From JANXQG01 sp963709175 (GTDB taxonomy: Bacteria > Planctomycetota > Planctomycetia > Pirellulales > Thermoguttaceae): a stretch of DNA of 64,000 bases. The translations under genes and the position numbers were made by a program. The notes beneath the pieces are model-generated. The model saw nothing but the letters and a program-made list of their open reading frames with translations. It did not search any database and was not told where the DNA came from. Positions 36,607 through 48,043 of the stretch are shown here, in pieces. Numbering within the stretch: the first letter of the stretch is position 1; every line of letters starts with the position of its first letter. The stretch covers positions 744,001 to 808,000 of the forward strand of contig CAVPVK010000011.1 of NCBI GenBank assembly GCA_963709175.1, given 5' to 3'.

Positions 36607-36864
36607 GGATGCGACCTTTCGCCAAGACGTGCTGCGCAGAGGGCGAGTGAAGGAACCGCGGGGCGGCCGTTTTTTGTTCCAACCGCCGATGGAACTTTAG
36701 CCGCCGCTTTTTCCATCTCAGATAAAATCGAGCGATATGCCTTCGCAGGCTCAGAGCGATGGAACTCCTTCCACCTTGCCGTAATGTACTGGAATCCAGT
36801 GTTCGTGTCAACGAATTTTCATTGGGACCGTACGCGAAAAAATCACGTAATTTGGATAAACTGT

Positions 36865-36894
36865 TTGACTAACCCTCCGGCTTTCCTATATAAT
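36865..36894 (+). promoter_or_regulatory. sigma70-type promoter for the FGE/beta-repeat gene
   Basis: TTGACT (36865-36870), an 18-base spacer and a perfect TATAAT (36889-36894) lie about 140 bases before ATG 37038. The rest of 36607-37037 holds a GC-rich leader with no gene. Confidence 0.65.
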
Positions 36895-37037
36895 CATCGG
36901 TTGTTGCGGCGAGAGGGGGGCCACCCCATGCGGCAAAAGCTTGTTTCTCTCCCGCTCACACTCTTGCCGGGCCGAGCGCCATCAGGCTTCGTGCGGGCCA
37001 AACCGGTCCGGTTCTACCTCTCTCAAGGGGCATTACG

Positions 37038-40000
37038 ATGCTTGGTCACTGCCGCCGTCTGGGCCTCCGGCACATTTTCTGCCCATTCAGCGTCCTGTTG
37101 ATCGCAAGCTGCGCCACGCCGGTGCGGGCCGACGTCTTCAGCATGCCCACCGGCTTCTCCAGCCTCAAGTTCAGCAACGTGGGTGACCCAGGCAACGTGG
37201 CCGACACGGCCGTCATGAACACCAGTTCCGAGGATATCCTCAACATCAATGGCAGCCCCGACCACAGCACAGGCTATGGGTCGGTAGCATACGACTATGC
37301 CATGGGCACCTACGACGTGACCGTTGCCCAATATGTGCAGTTCCTGAATGCCGTGGCCAAGACCGGCGACCCGTACGGTCTATACAACCCGCTGATGTCG
37401 GGTGCAGCGTCGGGCCCCGCATCGTCCGATCCGAACGACCCGATCGGAACTACGGCTGCACAGGTCTACATCACCAGCGGCAGCACAAACTACCCCGTGG
37501 CCTGCGGTATCATGCGGACCGGCATGACGGGCAACTATACCTACTCGATCGCGACCAGCGCCGACGATGCGAACCTCGCCTCGCCGGCCATCCCGGCCAC
37601 CAGCGGAAACTTCCCCGTCAATTGGGATAATTGGGGCGACGCCGCCCGCTTTTGCAACTGGTTGGAAAACGGCCAGCCGACTGGGCCGGAGGGAGCCGGC
37701 ACCACCGAGACCGGCTCCTATACGCTCAACGGCGCCGAGACCGTGCAGCAACTCTTCACGGTGACAAAGAATGCCGGGGCCACCTATTGGATTCCCACGG
37801 AGAACGAATGGTACAAGGCGGCATATTACAAATCCGGTGGCACTAACGCGGGCTATTGGACCTATACCACACAGAGCAACACGGCACCCAGTTCTACGCT
37901 CTCAACCACCGGTACGAACAACGCGAACTACAACAGTTCCGGTTTGCAGGCACCTACCCCGTGGATCCTCACGCCGGTCGGCTATTATGCCGGTTCTCCC
38001 AGTCCCTACGGCTGTTATGACATGGGGGGCGACGTCTACGATTTGACCTCGACGCCGGTCACCCAATCGTCCGACGGCACCGGGGAAGGGCGCTTTGTGT
38101 ACGTTATGCGCGGCGGGTCGTTCCACAAGACTGACGCCGAGGAGTTGGACTCCGATTACCGGACTGGCGACGATCCGGCGAAATACGGTCACGGCAGGTC
38201 CTTCCGCCTGGCTTCCTGGTACACTACCGTCTGGAGCGGCGGCGGTACGGGAAGCAACGCCAACGACTGGAGCGCTCCGGGCAACTGGACCGGCGCCGTG
38301 CCCACAATCACCGGCGGCGTAGGCGTGGCGGTACAGTTCGGCCCCTTGAGCGGCGGCCACGCCGCCAATATCAACGACTTGGACGCCGGCACGCAGATCA
38401 ACGGCATTAGTTTCGCCAGCGGCGCGCCGGTCTATGATATCACGGGCAACTCAATCCTCCTGGGCGGGCCGATCACGAATCAGAGCGGCACCGCGCAAAC
38501 GATTGGACTGGCCATGCAGTTGGTGGCCGGCGGTGGCATGTTCAACACGGCTGCCGGCAACGTCACCCTTAGCGGCGCCCTGAGCGGCGGTAGCGCCGGG
38601 AGTTCCTCACTGGAGAAGATCGGCGCGGGCACTCTGACGCTTGCCGGCGACTGCACCTACGCCGGCTACACCAGTGTAAACCAAGGCGTGCTGGCCCTTG
38701 GCGGCGGCGGCATGGGCAACACGGCACTGACCGTCGGCAACGCCGGTTCCAGCGCCACCTTGCAGGTCAACGGCAATTACACCATTGGGACGGGCGGCGG
38801 CGCGACCTGGCCGTCAGCGGTGGCGCCGACGGACAGGGCATCCTGGCTTTCAGCACCTCGGAAGCCGCCCCAGCACGCTCACGCTCAGCGGTGTCATGAC
38901 CCTGGGCGGCACTTCGGGCAACCCGGCCATGTTGAACTTCAATCTGGGTAGCAGCGGGGTCGACACGTTGCCGCCAGCAGCGTGACGGTCGACGCCGGCG
39001 GGGCGATCAGTCGCACTCAGCCAGTTGGCAGGGTCGTCGATCCTTCCCGGCACCTACAACCTGATGACCTTCAGCAGCGGTTCCGGTCTCGCTGGGCTGA
39101 CCTTTGCCGGCGGGACCACCGCGCTCAGCGGGAGCAACGGCGAGTTATTCAAGCTGGTGAGCTCTCCGACGGCCGAACAGTTCGCGGTCACGATCTCTCC
39201 GGCCAACGCGTATTGGACGGGCGCCCAGGGCACGTCGTCCTGGAGCACGCTGGTCAGCGGCAGCAACACCAATTGGGGCAGTACCGCCAGCGGGCCGGAC
39301 ACCAACCTGCTTCCCGGCGGCGGTTACACCAACGTCTTCTTTACGGCCTCCGCCGCATCGAACTACGCCAACACGACCCTGGACGGCAACTTCACCATCA
39401 ACAGCCTGACCTTCAACGCAACGCCAGCGGCCCCGTTGCCATCGGTCCCGGAAGCTCCGGTTCCTATGCCCTGACGATCTATGGCGGCGGCATCACCGTC
39501 GATGCCGGCGCCGGTCCGGTGAACATCACCGCCCCGCTGGTCTTGGGGGCCGCCCAGACCTGGACGAACAACTCGTCCAACCTGCTGACGATTTCCGGCA
39601 GCAGCGTCACCAACGGCGGCAACACGCTCACGCTGGCCGGCTCGGGCAATACGGCGATCTCCGCCGCGATCGGCGGCAGCGGCGGCCTGATCAACAACAG
39701 TTCGGGCATGGTGACCCTGAGCGGCGCCGAACACCTTCTCTGGGCAGACCCAGGTCAGCGGCACTGCCGCCTTGTTGCTGGCCAACTCCGGCGCGTTGCA
39801 GAACAGCACCTACGCCGGCGGCGTCGGCCAACGGCCTGGCGTTCGCGCCGGGCATCGGCACGTTCACCCTCGGCGGCCTGAGCGGCAGTTCCGACCTGAC
39901 CTTGTCCGACACCGCCGGCGCGGCGGTCACGTTGCAGGTCGGCAACAACGGCGCAAGCACCACCTACTCCGGCGCCTTGAGCGGCCCGGGCGGGCTGGCC

Positions 40001-42895
40001 AAGATCGGCAGCGGCAGCTTGGCGCTGACCGGCGCCAACAGCTATCACGGCCGCCACCAGCGTCAACCAGGGAACGCTGGCCCTGGGCCCCGGCGGCTCG
40101 CTGAAGCAACACGGCGGTCACCGTCGGCAACGGCACGTCGGCCAGCGGCATCTTGCAGATCAACGGCAACTATGCCATCGGCGGCGCAACCTGATCGGTC
40201 AGCGGCGGCAGCTCCGCCGGCCAGGGCGCGGTGATCTTCAATCCGGCGGAGAGCCAGCACCAGCACGCTGACCGTCGGCGGCGCCATGACCGTGGGCGGC
40301 AGTGCGGGCAACCCGGCGCTGCTGAACTTCAATCTGGGCAACGGCAGCGTCGACACGATCGCCGTCAGCGGCAGCCTGACGGTCAATGCGGGCGGGGCGA
40401 TCATCGGGCTCAACCAGTTGTCGGGCACGTGGCTTGCTCGGCGGACTTACAACCTGTTGACCTTCAGCAGCGGTTCGGGACTCGGCGGACTGACCTTCGC
40501 CGGCGGTGCTACGACCATCAATCAGAACGGCGACGCATTCAAGCTTGTCAGCACCACGGGCTGCCGAAGCAGTTGTCGGTCATCGCCGCGCCTCTGCTAT
40601 GCCTATTGGACCGGCACCCAGGGCACGTCGTCTGGAGCACGCTGGCCAGCGGCAGCAACACCAACTGGGCAGCAGTACCAGCGGGCCGGACACCGACGCC
40701 CTTCCCGGCCGGCGATCACCAACGTCTTCTTCACGGCCTCCGGCGGCCTCGAACTTACGCCAACACGACCCTCGACGGCAACTTCACCATCAACAGCCTG
40801 ACCTTCAGCACCAGCGGCGCCGTGGGCATCGCCGCCGGGTACTCCCGCCACAAGCACTCTGACCATCGCCGGCCAGCGGCATCACCGTCAACCCGGCGCC
40901 GGCGCGGTGACCATCAGCGCCCCGCTGGCGCTTGCCGCCTCGCAGACATGGACGAACAACTCGTCCAGTTCCCTGACCGTTTCCGGTAGCGTGGCCAACG
41001 GCAGCGACTTGCTCACGCTGGCCGGCTCCGCGGCACATAACAATTTCCGGCCTCATGCAGCGGCAGCGGCGGTCTGATCGCCGCCGGCAGCGGCCTGGTC
41101 ATAATCTCCGCAAGCAACGATACCTATACGGGCACGACGACGGTCGGCGGCGGCACGCTCAGCGTGAGCGGCAGCGGCACGATCCTTGATAGCCCGTCGA
41201 TCGTCGTCGACGCTGGCGGCCGGTTCCTCCTGGACAACTCTGCGGCCAACGGGAGCAACCGGGTAGGCAACTCGGCCGGCGTAACGCTCAATGGCGGCAC
41301 GTTTTCCCTGTTGGGGAACTGGCTCCGCCCCCAGCGGCGAGACCGTCGGGCCTCTTGACCTTTGGTCCCGGCGTTTCTACGGTGACGATTTCTCACGGCA
41401 CGTCGGGGCACAACGCGGCGCGATGGTTTTCGGCAGCAACACTTCCGCCCTGGCGGGCGACCTCGCCTGGACCGCCAACATCGGCAGCATGGTTAATTTC
41501 ACCGCCGCGATCCCCGGCCAGGGCGGCCCCGGCGGCAGCTATACCGGTGGCTGGATCACCACGGCCCCCGGCGATTACATCACTTTTGGCGGTGCGGCCA
41601 ATGCCGGCGTACCGTCGATCAACGACCCGGCCGCATGGATCGTCGTCAACGGCCATGCCTTTGCCCGCTACAGCCGCAGCAACGGCATCCACGAGGACAC
41701 CGCCAACTCTGCGGGGAACATCACCAATTTTTCCTACGAGCTGGGAGCGGCGTCTGCCAATGCCAACGTCGTAATTACCGGCACGGCCGCGGCCACGCCC
41801 TGCGGCAGCAAGACGATCAACGACTTGATGGTACAGTGACGCATCGGCGAGACACAGCACCCTCACCGGCACTCTCAATATCATGAACAACGGCGATGGA
41901 TCGGGAACGCCGCTGGACGCCAACGGTGGCATCCTCGTCAGCGGTTCGGCCGCTTTTACGCCCAATGGCGGCTATACGATCAACGGCGGCACGATCACCT
42001 CGGGCAACTCGGGCGTCAACTCCACGTTGTACACCTGGATCGACTCCAATACGACCACGATCAATTCGGTCATCGCCGACGTCGGCGGCGGGGCAACGAC
42101 GATGCTGGCCAAGGCCGGTGCCGGCACGTTGGTCCTTGGCGGCGTCAATACGTATAGCGGCGGCACGGCCCTGGACCAAGGCGTGCTGCGCTTCGCCGCC
42201 GGCGCCCTCCCGCACGGCGCGGCGAACATCCATTTTTACGGTGGCACGCTGCAATGGGCCAAAGGCAATACCCAGGACATCTCCGCCGGCATTGCGCCCG
42301 TCGCCAGCGGTCAAACGGCCATCCTCGACACCAATGGCAACGGCGCCAGCTTTGCGACTGGGCTGTCTGGAAGCGGTGGCCTGACGAAGGTCGGCAGCGG
42401 CGCCCTGACGCTGCTCGCCGCCAACACCTACATGGGCGCCACGACGATCTCGGCGGGTACCTTGCAATTGGGCAACGGCGCCGCGGGGAACGACGGCTCG
42501 ATTGCCGGCAACATCATCGACAACGCGGCCCTGGTCTACGACCTCTCCGCCAGCGAAAGCTACGGCGGCGCGATCGGCGGCAGCGGCAGCCTCACTCAAG
42601 CAGGCTCTGGAACACTGATCCTCAGCGGGAACAACGACTACACGGCGGTACTTCGGTTGAAAACGGCACGCTGATAGCGACGGATGTCAACGCCATTCCC
42701 GTCGAGACAAGCTTGAGGATCGGCGCAGGCGGGATATTTGTCTTCGATCCCTCGGTCACCGCCGCGCCGATGGCCTCGTCAGCCGCCTCGCAGATCAATC
42801 CTGTGCCGGAGCCGGACGCGTTGACGCTGTTCACCGTGACCTTTTGCGGTGCGGTCGTTTACCGGCGCATTCGATCGCGGCCGAAGAAGCAGTAG
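37038..42895 (+). pseudogene. giant FGE-sulfatase / beta-strand-repeat PEP-CTERM protein, many frameshifts
   Basis: The first 590 codons are intact: a signal peptide (LRHIFCPFSVLLIASCATPVRA), then an FGE-sulfatase-like domain (about 75-400: YDYAMGTYDVTVAQYVQFLNAVA, TYWIPTENEWYKAAYY, YGCYDMGGDVYDLTS, MRGGSFHK, SFRLAS) and autotransporter-type beta-strand repeats. From about 38810 to 42640 the frame changes at least ten times, yet the protein can be followed piecewise through repeats such as NFTINSLTFN and TNNSSNLLTISGSSV to a C-terminal PEP-CTERM signal (NPVPEPDALTLFTVTFCGAVVYRRIRSRPKKQ). It is either a decayed pseudogene or a badly assembled repeat region. Confidence 0.75.
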
Positions 42896-43351
42896 CGGAA
42901 GACCGGCAAACACCTGGATACTTGGGCCTGCAAGATACCTGGTAGCCGTTGGCTTTCGTTGACCCTGCGCGGAATCGTTATTTTTCGTAACCGCAGAGCG
43001 ATCGTTCATCGCGTGACGAGCGGGCATCATGCTTGTTGCATGGGCGGCGTCGTCACGAGGGACGAGGTTCCATTATCTCAACAGCGGGACATCGGGCCGC
43101 CCGACCAGCGATTGCGGCTCCATATCGCTGCGACGATAAAACCGGAATCGTCCCGCTTGCTGGTAAGGCAGCGACGAAAGAATGTAGACGTGCAACGATC
43201 GGGGATGACGACCCATTCGTCCGCATTTCGCACAGGCGAGGGGAGGGGGTCGTCGATATCCAGATAAGTCTCTCGACGATATTCCAATCTCGCCGCGGTA
43301 ACCCTGGCGTCCAACTGGCCCACGCAGCCGGAAAGCGACCAGAGGCGAGCC
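42896..43351. other. region with no intact gene
   Basis: This 456-base stretch holds no gene I can support. A minus-strand frame at 43078-43374 reads protein-like (ETYLDIDDPLPSPVRNADEWVVIPDR) and may be another fragment, possibly part of the PAP2 remnant's surroundings, but I recognise no family. Confidence 0.4.
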
Positions 43352-43809
43352 CTAATGTTGGTAAATAAATCCAAGGCCGGTCATCTCCGGCGTACACAGC
43401 GGTGTAAGCATCACCGGGCCTTTTTCTTTTTCGGTCTTGTTGACGGCATCGCAGGCCAGGTAGCCCAACCACCAGCCCAGCCAGACCTGCGAAAGATAGT
43501 GGACATTGTCGTTGATTCGCGAAAGCCCCGTCCAGGGCGAGCATGCGTAGAAGAAACATTTGGCCCACGGGTCGTCGATCATGCCGGCCAATGTGAGAAA
43601 GGGCACCGAACCGGCACCGAACCCATAAAGGCATGGCCGCTGGCCCCGTGGGAACTGCGAAATGGCTGCCAGTACGAATCGTCGATGTATGGCGACGGCC
43701 GCCCGCCGCCGGCCAGATATTGCAAGGCGGGCGTGTCCCGTGATGCTCTTTTCAAGGTTATCCAGACCTCGCCGGAAACCCTGGAAGAACTACTGAGGGC
43801 TTTGATCAC
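43352..43809 (-). pseudogene. PAP2-family phosphatase remnant (frameshifted)
   Basis: Two frames join near 43610 to give WQPFRSSHGASGHAFMGSVP followed by FLTLAGMIDDPWAKCFFYA and SRINDNVHYLSQVWLGWWLG. These are the second and third conserved motifs of PAP2 phosphatases (here ASGHAF and SRINDNVHYLSQ) with both catalytic His residues. The N-terminal third has no clear start, so the gene is truncated as well as shifted. Confidence 0.65.
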
Positions 43810-43876
43810 GTCAGGTCGTGGTCGTGGTGGCGGTCGTGAGCCTTTGGGGGAGTGTATATATAAAGAAAGTCAGTCG

Positions 43877-46045
43877 CTAGTGGATGACGATGCAGTTCGG
43901 CAATGCCTTCTTAAGACCTTTCACCCCAGCGTAGGTCACCTTGGTTCCCATCACGTCCAGAGACTGCAATTCCGTCAATCCTCTGAGATGTTCCAGCCCG
44001 GTGTCAGTCACTCCGGTGTACGCCAGATCCAGCGATTTCAGGTTCGCCAACCCCTTGAGATACTCCAGGTCTGTTACCTGGGTTCCTTTCAGGCTCAGCG
44101 ATTGGAGTTTGGTCAATCCCCCGAGGTGAACTAGCCCGGCGTCGGTGATGTTGCTTTCGAACATGTTCAGCGACCTGAGGTTGGTCAACGCTTCGAGGTG
44201 TTGCGGTCCACCGTCGGAAATCTTGATTGCCCTCAGACGCAGCGATTGGAGTTCGGTCAACCCCTTGAGATGAATCAGCCCAGCATCGGAAAAAGCGCTG
44301 CCCGCCAGGCTCAGCGATTGGAGTTTGGTCAACCCCTTGAGGTGAACCAGCCCGGCATCGGTCACACCGCTGCCTCCCAGGCTCAGCGATTGGAGTTCGG
44401 TCAATCCCTTGAGGTGAACCAGCCCGGCGTCAGTCACCTTCGTAGCCGCCAGGTCCAGCGATCTGAGGTTGGTCAACTCCTCAAGGTACTCCATTCCCGC
44501 ATCGGTGACCGTTCTGCGGCACATCAGGTTCAGCGATTGGAGGCTGGGCAAGCCTTTGAGCTGTCGCAGCCCGGCGTCGGTCACGTGGGTTGCCCGCAGA
44601 TCCAGCGATTGGAGGTTTGTCAGCCCTTTGAGGTGCTCCAGCCCTGCGTCGGTTATCTTGGTGCTAAACAGGTCCAGCGATTGGAGTTGGGGCAATCCCC
44701 TCAGGGTTGTAAGCCAAACATCCGTGACTTTGCTGCTCGAAAGGTCCACGCAAATCACTGGCTTGCGCGGACTCTTTTCATCGACGGTCACCTTGCCGCC
44801 TAGTTTCTCAATTTCGGCAATCGCCTTCGCTTGGTCAATATTCGTTTCCGCCACCAAGCTGTAAACGGGAGCAGATTTCGATTCGGCTTTCGACCCTTCC
44901 TTCGTCGCAGGTTGGTCCCTGGAGGACGACGCTTCATCAGCCGGCTTGGCGGCGGTAGCTTGACTCGTCGCTGGTTTCTCCTCCGCCACGGCTCGCGGCG
45001 CAAGCGACACCGCAGCCACCACGGTTACAAGCACCAAAGCGGCGACCGTGACCGAAACAGTCCAAAGCCGTGGGGTACGGCTTTCCAACGACTCATTTTT
45101 CAGCAACATGATTACCCTCCGGTAAAGTTCAGACTTGCGACAACCCATACTCAAACCAATGACTGCCGGGTTCAACCTTCCAGCAGCACGGGCGGTGAGG
45201 AATTCGGCGTAGTCTTCCACCTGCCGCGCTTGAAGTGCGGCTTGCGCGTCGGCAACAAAATCCTGGCAGAGTCGAAGCTGCCGCCGCAGCCACCAAAGAA
45301 GCGGCTGATAAAAGAACAGCACCCGGACCAGCCCCGCCAGAAGCCATGAACGGAAATCATGACCATCGACGTGCGCCCATTCGTGGGCGAGGCACCATCG
45401 CAACGACTGCTCATCGCCACAGAGGTTTTCGGGCAGGACGATCACCGCTCGTCCCCAAGCAGAGGCAAACGGCTGACTCAGGCGGCGGCTCACCAAGAGT
45501 CGAACCCGATCTCCACGCCCGCCTGAAATCTCGGTAAGCAAGTCGCGGCAAGGTGATGGGACAGGCTGCGAGGTCCACAAGATGCGGACCAGCCCCACGA
45601 TCCCCACAAGCCACCAGCCAGCACCTACGACCACGCCAAAAAGGTAGATGCCGACAATCCAGGCACGAATCTGGAAAGCATGGACGGGTGCTTCCACGGT
45701 TTTCATGTCGGGAACTGGCGGCGCGCCACGATCCAAGGCGGGAAGAGGCATCGGCTCGGGAATCGCCCGTTCCATCATCGGTTTAACCGGAGTCGGCAAG
45801 GGAGCTTCCTGCTGCTTTACTGCCCCAGAGTGCCACCAAGCCAGCGAGAGTTGAGGATAGCCGGGAATCATTCCCAGCAAAGGTGCAACCAGGCAGCCCG
45901 CCAGCACCAATTCGATAATCCGCACCCGCCGTACAGGTTGCCGCCAGACCAAGACTGCACCGCTGCCGATCAACAGGATCGTCAGGCTCACCAGGGCGGA
46001 ACGCAACAGCCAGGAACAGAGGATATCATGCGTATGGCATATCAC
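43877..46045 (-). CDS. BlaR1-type M56 peptidase fused to leucine-rich repeats
   Basis: A 722-residue membrane sensor. Several helices lie in the first 150 residues and near 230-250; the M56 zinc motif HEWAH is at 221-225 and a third-ligand region QDFVADA follows near 261. A further helix at about 327-349 is followed by a low-complexity linker and, from about 430, leucine-rich repeats of about 24 residues (LTELQSLSLGGSGVTDAGLVHLKG pattern, around ten copies). The LRR array replaces the beta-lactam-binding domain of true BlaR1, so the signal is unknown. Its start overlaps the blaI stop by 4 bases, indicating coupled translation. Confidence 0.9.
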   Translation of the reverse strand: MICHTHDILCSWLLRSALVSLTILLIGSGAVLVWRQPVRRVRIIELVLAGCLVAPLLGMIPGYPQLSLAWWHSGAVKQQEAPLPTPVKPMMERAIPEPMPLPALDRGAPPVPDMKTVEAPVHAFQIRAWIVGIYLFGVVVGAGWWLVGIVGLVRILWTSQPVPSPCRDLLTEISGGRGDRVRLLVSRRLSQPFASAWGRAVIVLPENLCGDEQSLRWCLAHEWAHVDGHDFRSWLLAGLVRVLFFYQPLLWWLRRQLRLCQDFVADAQAALQARQVEDYAEFLTARAAGRLNPAVIGLSMGCRKSELYRRVIMLLKNESLESRTPRLWTVSVTVAALVLVTVVAAVSLAPRAVAEEKPATSQATAAKPADEASSSRDQPATKEGSKAESKSAPVYSLVAETNIDQAKAIAEIEKLGGKVTVDEKSPRKPVICVDLSSSKVTDVWLTTLRGLPQLQSLDLFSTKITDAGLEHLKGLTNLQSLDLRATHVTDAGLRQLKGLPSLQSLNLMCRRTVTDAGMEYLEELTNLRSLDLAATKVTDAGLVHLKGLTELQSLSLGGSGVTDAGLVHLKGLTKLQSLSLAGSAFSDAGLIHLKGLTELQSLRLRAIKISDGGPQHLEALTNLRSLNMFESNITDAGLVHLGGLTKLQSLSLKGTQVTDLEYLKGLANLKSLDLAYTGVTDTGLEHLRGLTELQSLDVMGTKVTYAGVKGLKKALPNCIVIH

Positions 46046-46437
46046 GGCTCCTTCTTCTGACGGTTCTGCCGCTCTTTGCGGCGGCGGCTCTGGGCGATGA
46101 TCTTTTCTAGTTGCTTAAGTTCTTCCGGGCTGGAATCGGTGGTGCCGAGAACGCTTACAATCACTTGGTCCATCGCACCGTCGAATACTTGCTGGACGAA
46201 ACGCGACGTGGCACTTTCCCGGCTGTAGCAAGGAGTATAGATGAACGACCGCCCCTGGCTTTTGTGCGATACGAGTCCCTTGTCGTCCATGATCCGCAAG
46301 AGCGTCTGCACGGTGTTGAAGGTACGTTCGTCGTTCGGGTAGAGCCGCTCACGGACCTGTCGGACGCTGGCCGATCCCAATTCCCAAAGCACCTTGAGGA
46401 TATCGAATTCACGGTCAGTAGGCGAGAGATCTTCCAT
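46042..46437 (-). CDS. blaI: BlaI/MecI-family repressor
   Basis: A 131-residue winged-helix repressor of the BlaI/MecI/CopY type: DREFDILKVLWELGSASVRQVRERL, TFNTVQTLLRIMDDKGLVSHKSQGRSFIYTP, then a dimerisation region and a basic tail. ATG 46437 is preceded by GGGGGAGGACACG, a strong site. It overlaps the sensor gene by ATGA. By analogy the M56 domain cleaves this repressor on stimulation. Two matching operators flank its own promoter, implying autoregulation. Confidence 0.92.
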   Translation of the reverse strand: MEDLSPTDREFDILKVLWELGSASVRQVRERLYPNDERTFNTVQTLLRIMDDKGLVSHKSQGRSFIYTPCYSRESATSRFVQQVFDGAMDQVIVSVLGTTDSSPEELKQLEKIIAQSRRRKERQNRQKKEP

Positions 46438-46465
46438 CGTGTCCTCCCCCAGCGATTTTCGTATA

Positions 46466-46534
46466 ACCGAAGTCTTTCGGTCATTGTATCCAGGGAAGAA
46501 ATCCTGTCAAGAACCATGACCGAAAACTCTCGGT
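46466..46534 (-). promoter_or_regulatory. blaI promoter flanked by two inverted-repeat operators
   Basis: On the minus strand TTGACA (46510-46505), a 16-base spacer and TACAAT (46488-46483) form the promoter. Operators ACCGAAAGACTTCGGT (46481-46466) and ACCGAGAGTTTTCGGT (46534-46519) share the consensus ACCGARAGNYTTCGGT and sit just downstream and just upstream of it. The downstream one covers the predicted start site. Their identity to one another makes BlaI binding very likely. Confidence 0.75.
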
Positions 46535-46699
46535 AAAGCAAAAGACCCACCAGCCAAAGGGCGGTGTCTGGCTTGAAAAAGCCTGCGTTCCGCAAGTGGC
46601 TGCTGCCCTGGTCCCTTGCTTAGATGGGCTGGCTCACGACTCCACAGTGGGGCGGAGATTCCCACCCGCAATTCCTTCAGCAGTTACCTGGGCATGAGG
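46535..46699. other. intergenic, nothing called
   Basis: Between the upstream operator and the IS3 end there is no gene; the sequence reads as ordinary GC-rich spacer. Confidence 0.35.
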
Positions 46700-46780
46700 T
46701 GGACCCCGTTCTTTGTACCAAAGAACGGGTTGTATCTGTAAAGGGTTAGAGAGGCTGTTTGGGTCGTCTCTCCTTTGCCT

Positions 46781-46812
46781 TCGCCGCCCCCCCGGGGGGC
46801 GGCGAAAATTTT
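46781..46812 (+). terminator. intrinsic terminator inside the IS3 element
   Basis: TCGCCGCCCCCC (46781-46792) pairs with GGGGGGCGGCGA (46794-46805) and is followed by AAATTTTT. A strong hairpin plus T run on the plus strand; it would block reading into the element. Confidence 0.65.
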
Positions 46813-46859
46813 TGCACTTTTGGGTAGGCCACCTCCCTCACGTCATCGCCGCCATCGTA

Positions 46860-47740
46860 CGGTACGGACGCCGATGCTCAGCGCGGACTGTTCGTCCCAA
46901 GCCTGGTGCTCCGCTTCATTCGCTGCGACTCCATACACTTCAGCCGGCGTACGCTTGTTCAAGCTTTGATGACGGCGACCGTAACAATAGAACTCGAAGT
47001 AGTCGCGCAAGCTTCGTCTCCGCCTGCCAGGCGTCCTCGTAGTCCTTGATGTACACCTCCTCGTACTTCACCGTCCGCCACAGGCGTTCCACGAACACGT
47101 TGTCCAACGCCCGGCCGCGGCCATCCATGCTGATCGCCACGCCACGCGACTCCAGGCAACTCGTGAAGGCCAGGCTCGTGAACTGCACGCCTTGATCCGT
47201 ATTGAAAATCTCCGGCGTGCTGATCGCCAGGGCCTCCTCCAAGGCCGCGATGCAAAACGCTCCGTCCAAGCGTGTTCGACAACCGCCACGACAAAACATA
47301 CCGGCTATACCAATCGATAACCGCCGTCAGATACATATAACCGCCCCGCAACGGGATATACGTGATGTCGGTGCTCCATACGTGATTCGGCCGCTCGATC
47401 TCCACATTCCGCAGCAAATACGGGTAAATCTTGTGTTCCGGACACCGCACCGTCGTCCGGGGCTTCGGGTAAATCGCCTCCAGTCCCATGATCCGCATCA
47501 GCCGTTGCACGCGCTTGCGATTCACGTCGAACTCAGTCGGCGATGCGACGGCTGCCAAAATACGGCCGCTTCAGGTACAGCTTGTCGATCCGTCGCATCA
47601 ACTTCAGGTTCACCGCCGTCTCGCCAGCCGGCTCGTAGTACCAGCTCCCGCGAGCCAGGCCGAGCAGCTCGCACTGCCGTCGCAGGCTCAACACGCCATG
47701 CCCCGGCTCGATGCACGTCCGACGCGCGTCAACCGAACTG
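46860..47740 (-). pseudogene. IS3 OrfB transposase, frameshifted
   Basis: Pieces in different frames keep the DDE integrase core: RPNHVWSTDITYIPLRGGYMYLTAVIDWYSR (first Asp), IFNTDQGVQFTSLAF (second Asp) and DNVFVERLWRTVKYEEVYI (Glu), then YFEFYCYGRRHQSLNKRTP in a further frame. Shifts lie near 47530, 47290 and 47010. The protein cannot be made as read. Confidence 0.75.
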
Positions 47741-48043
47741 GGCAGATTTTTTTTTCAACCACTCGACCTCCATCTTCAGTCGGCCGATCTGCTCGAACAG
47801 TTCCTCCTGGTTGTTCTCCTCGGCACGCTGCTTGCGACGCCGATCCTCGAACAAGTCCACGGCGCCCTCCAAGAGCCGCTGCTTCCAAGTCGAGATCTGC
47901 GTGGCATGCACGCCGAACTGACCTGCCAACTCGCCAAGCGTCTTGTCGCCTTTGCAAGCCGCCAAGGCGACACGCGCCTTGAACGCCGCGCCGCGCCCAC
48001 TCGCCACCGCCGCTGTCCTTGCGGCCTTCACCTTCCTGGCCAT
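47729..48043 (-). CDS. IS3 OrfA (helix-turn-helix)
   Basis: About 104 residues from ATG 48043 (an alternative ATG is at 48061). FKARVALAACKGDKTLGELAGQFGVHATQISTWKQRLLEGA is a typical IS3 OrfA helix-turn-helix, followed by a leucine-zipper-like coil (NQEELFEQIGRLKMEVEWLKKK). It ends near an A-rich stretch (minus strand AAAAAAAA near 47748-47755) where normal IS3 elements frameshift into orfB. Confidence 0.85.
   Translation of the reverse strand: MARKVKAARTAAVASGRGAAFKARVALAACKGDKTLGELAGQFGVHATQISTWKQRLLEGAVDLFEDRRRKQRAEENNQEELFEQIGRLKMEVEWLKKKSAQFG

Noticed and set aside
43078..43374. 98-codon minus-strand frame near the PAP2 remnant
   Set aside because: It reads partly protein-like but matches no family I know, has no ribosome-binding site and overlaps another frame; mentioned only as a possible fragment.
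47202..47921. 239-codon plus-strand frame opposite the IS3 genes
   Set aside because: The IS3 OrfA and DDE pieces are on the minus strand; this frame is a shadow.
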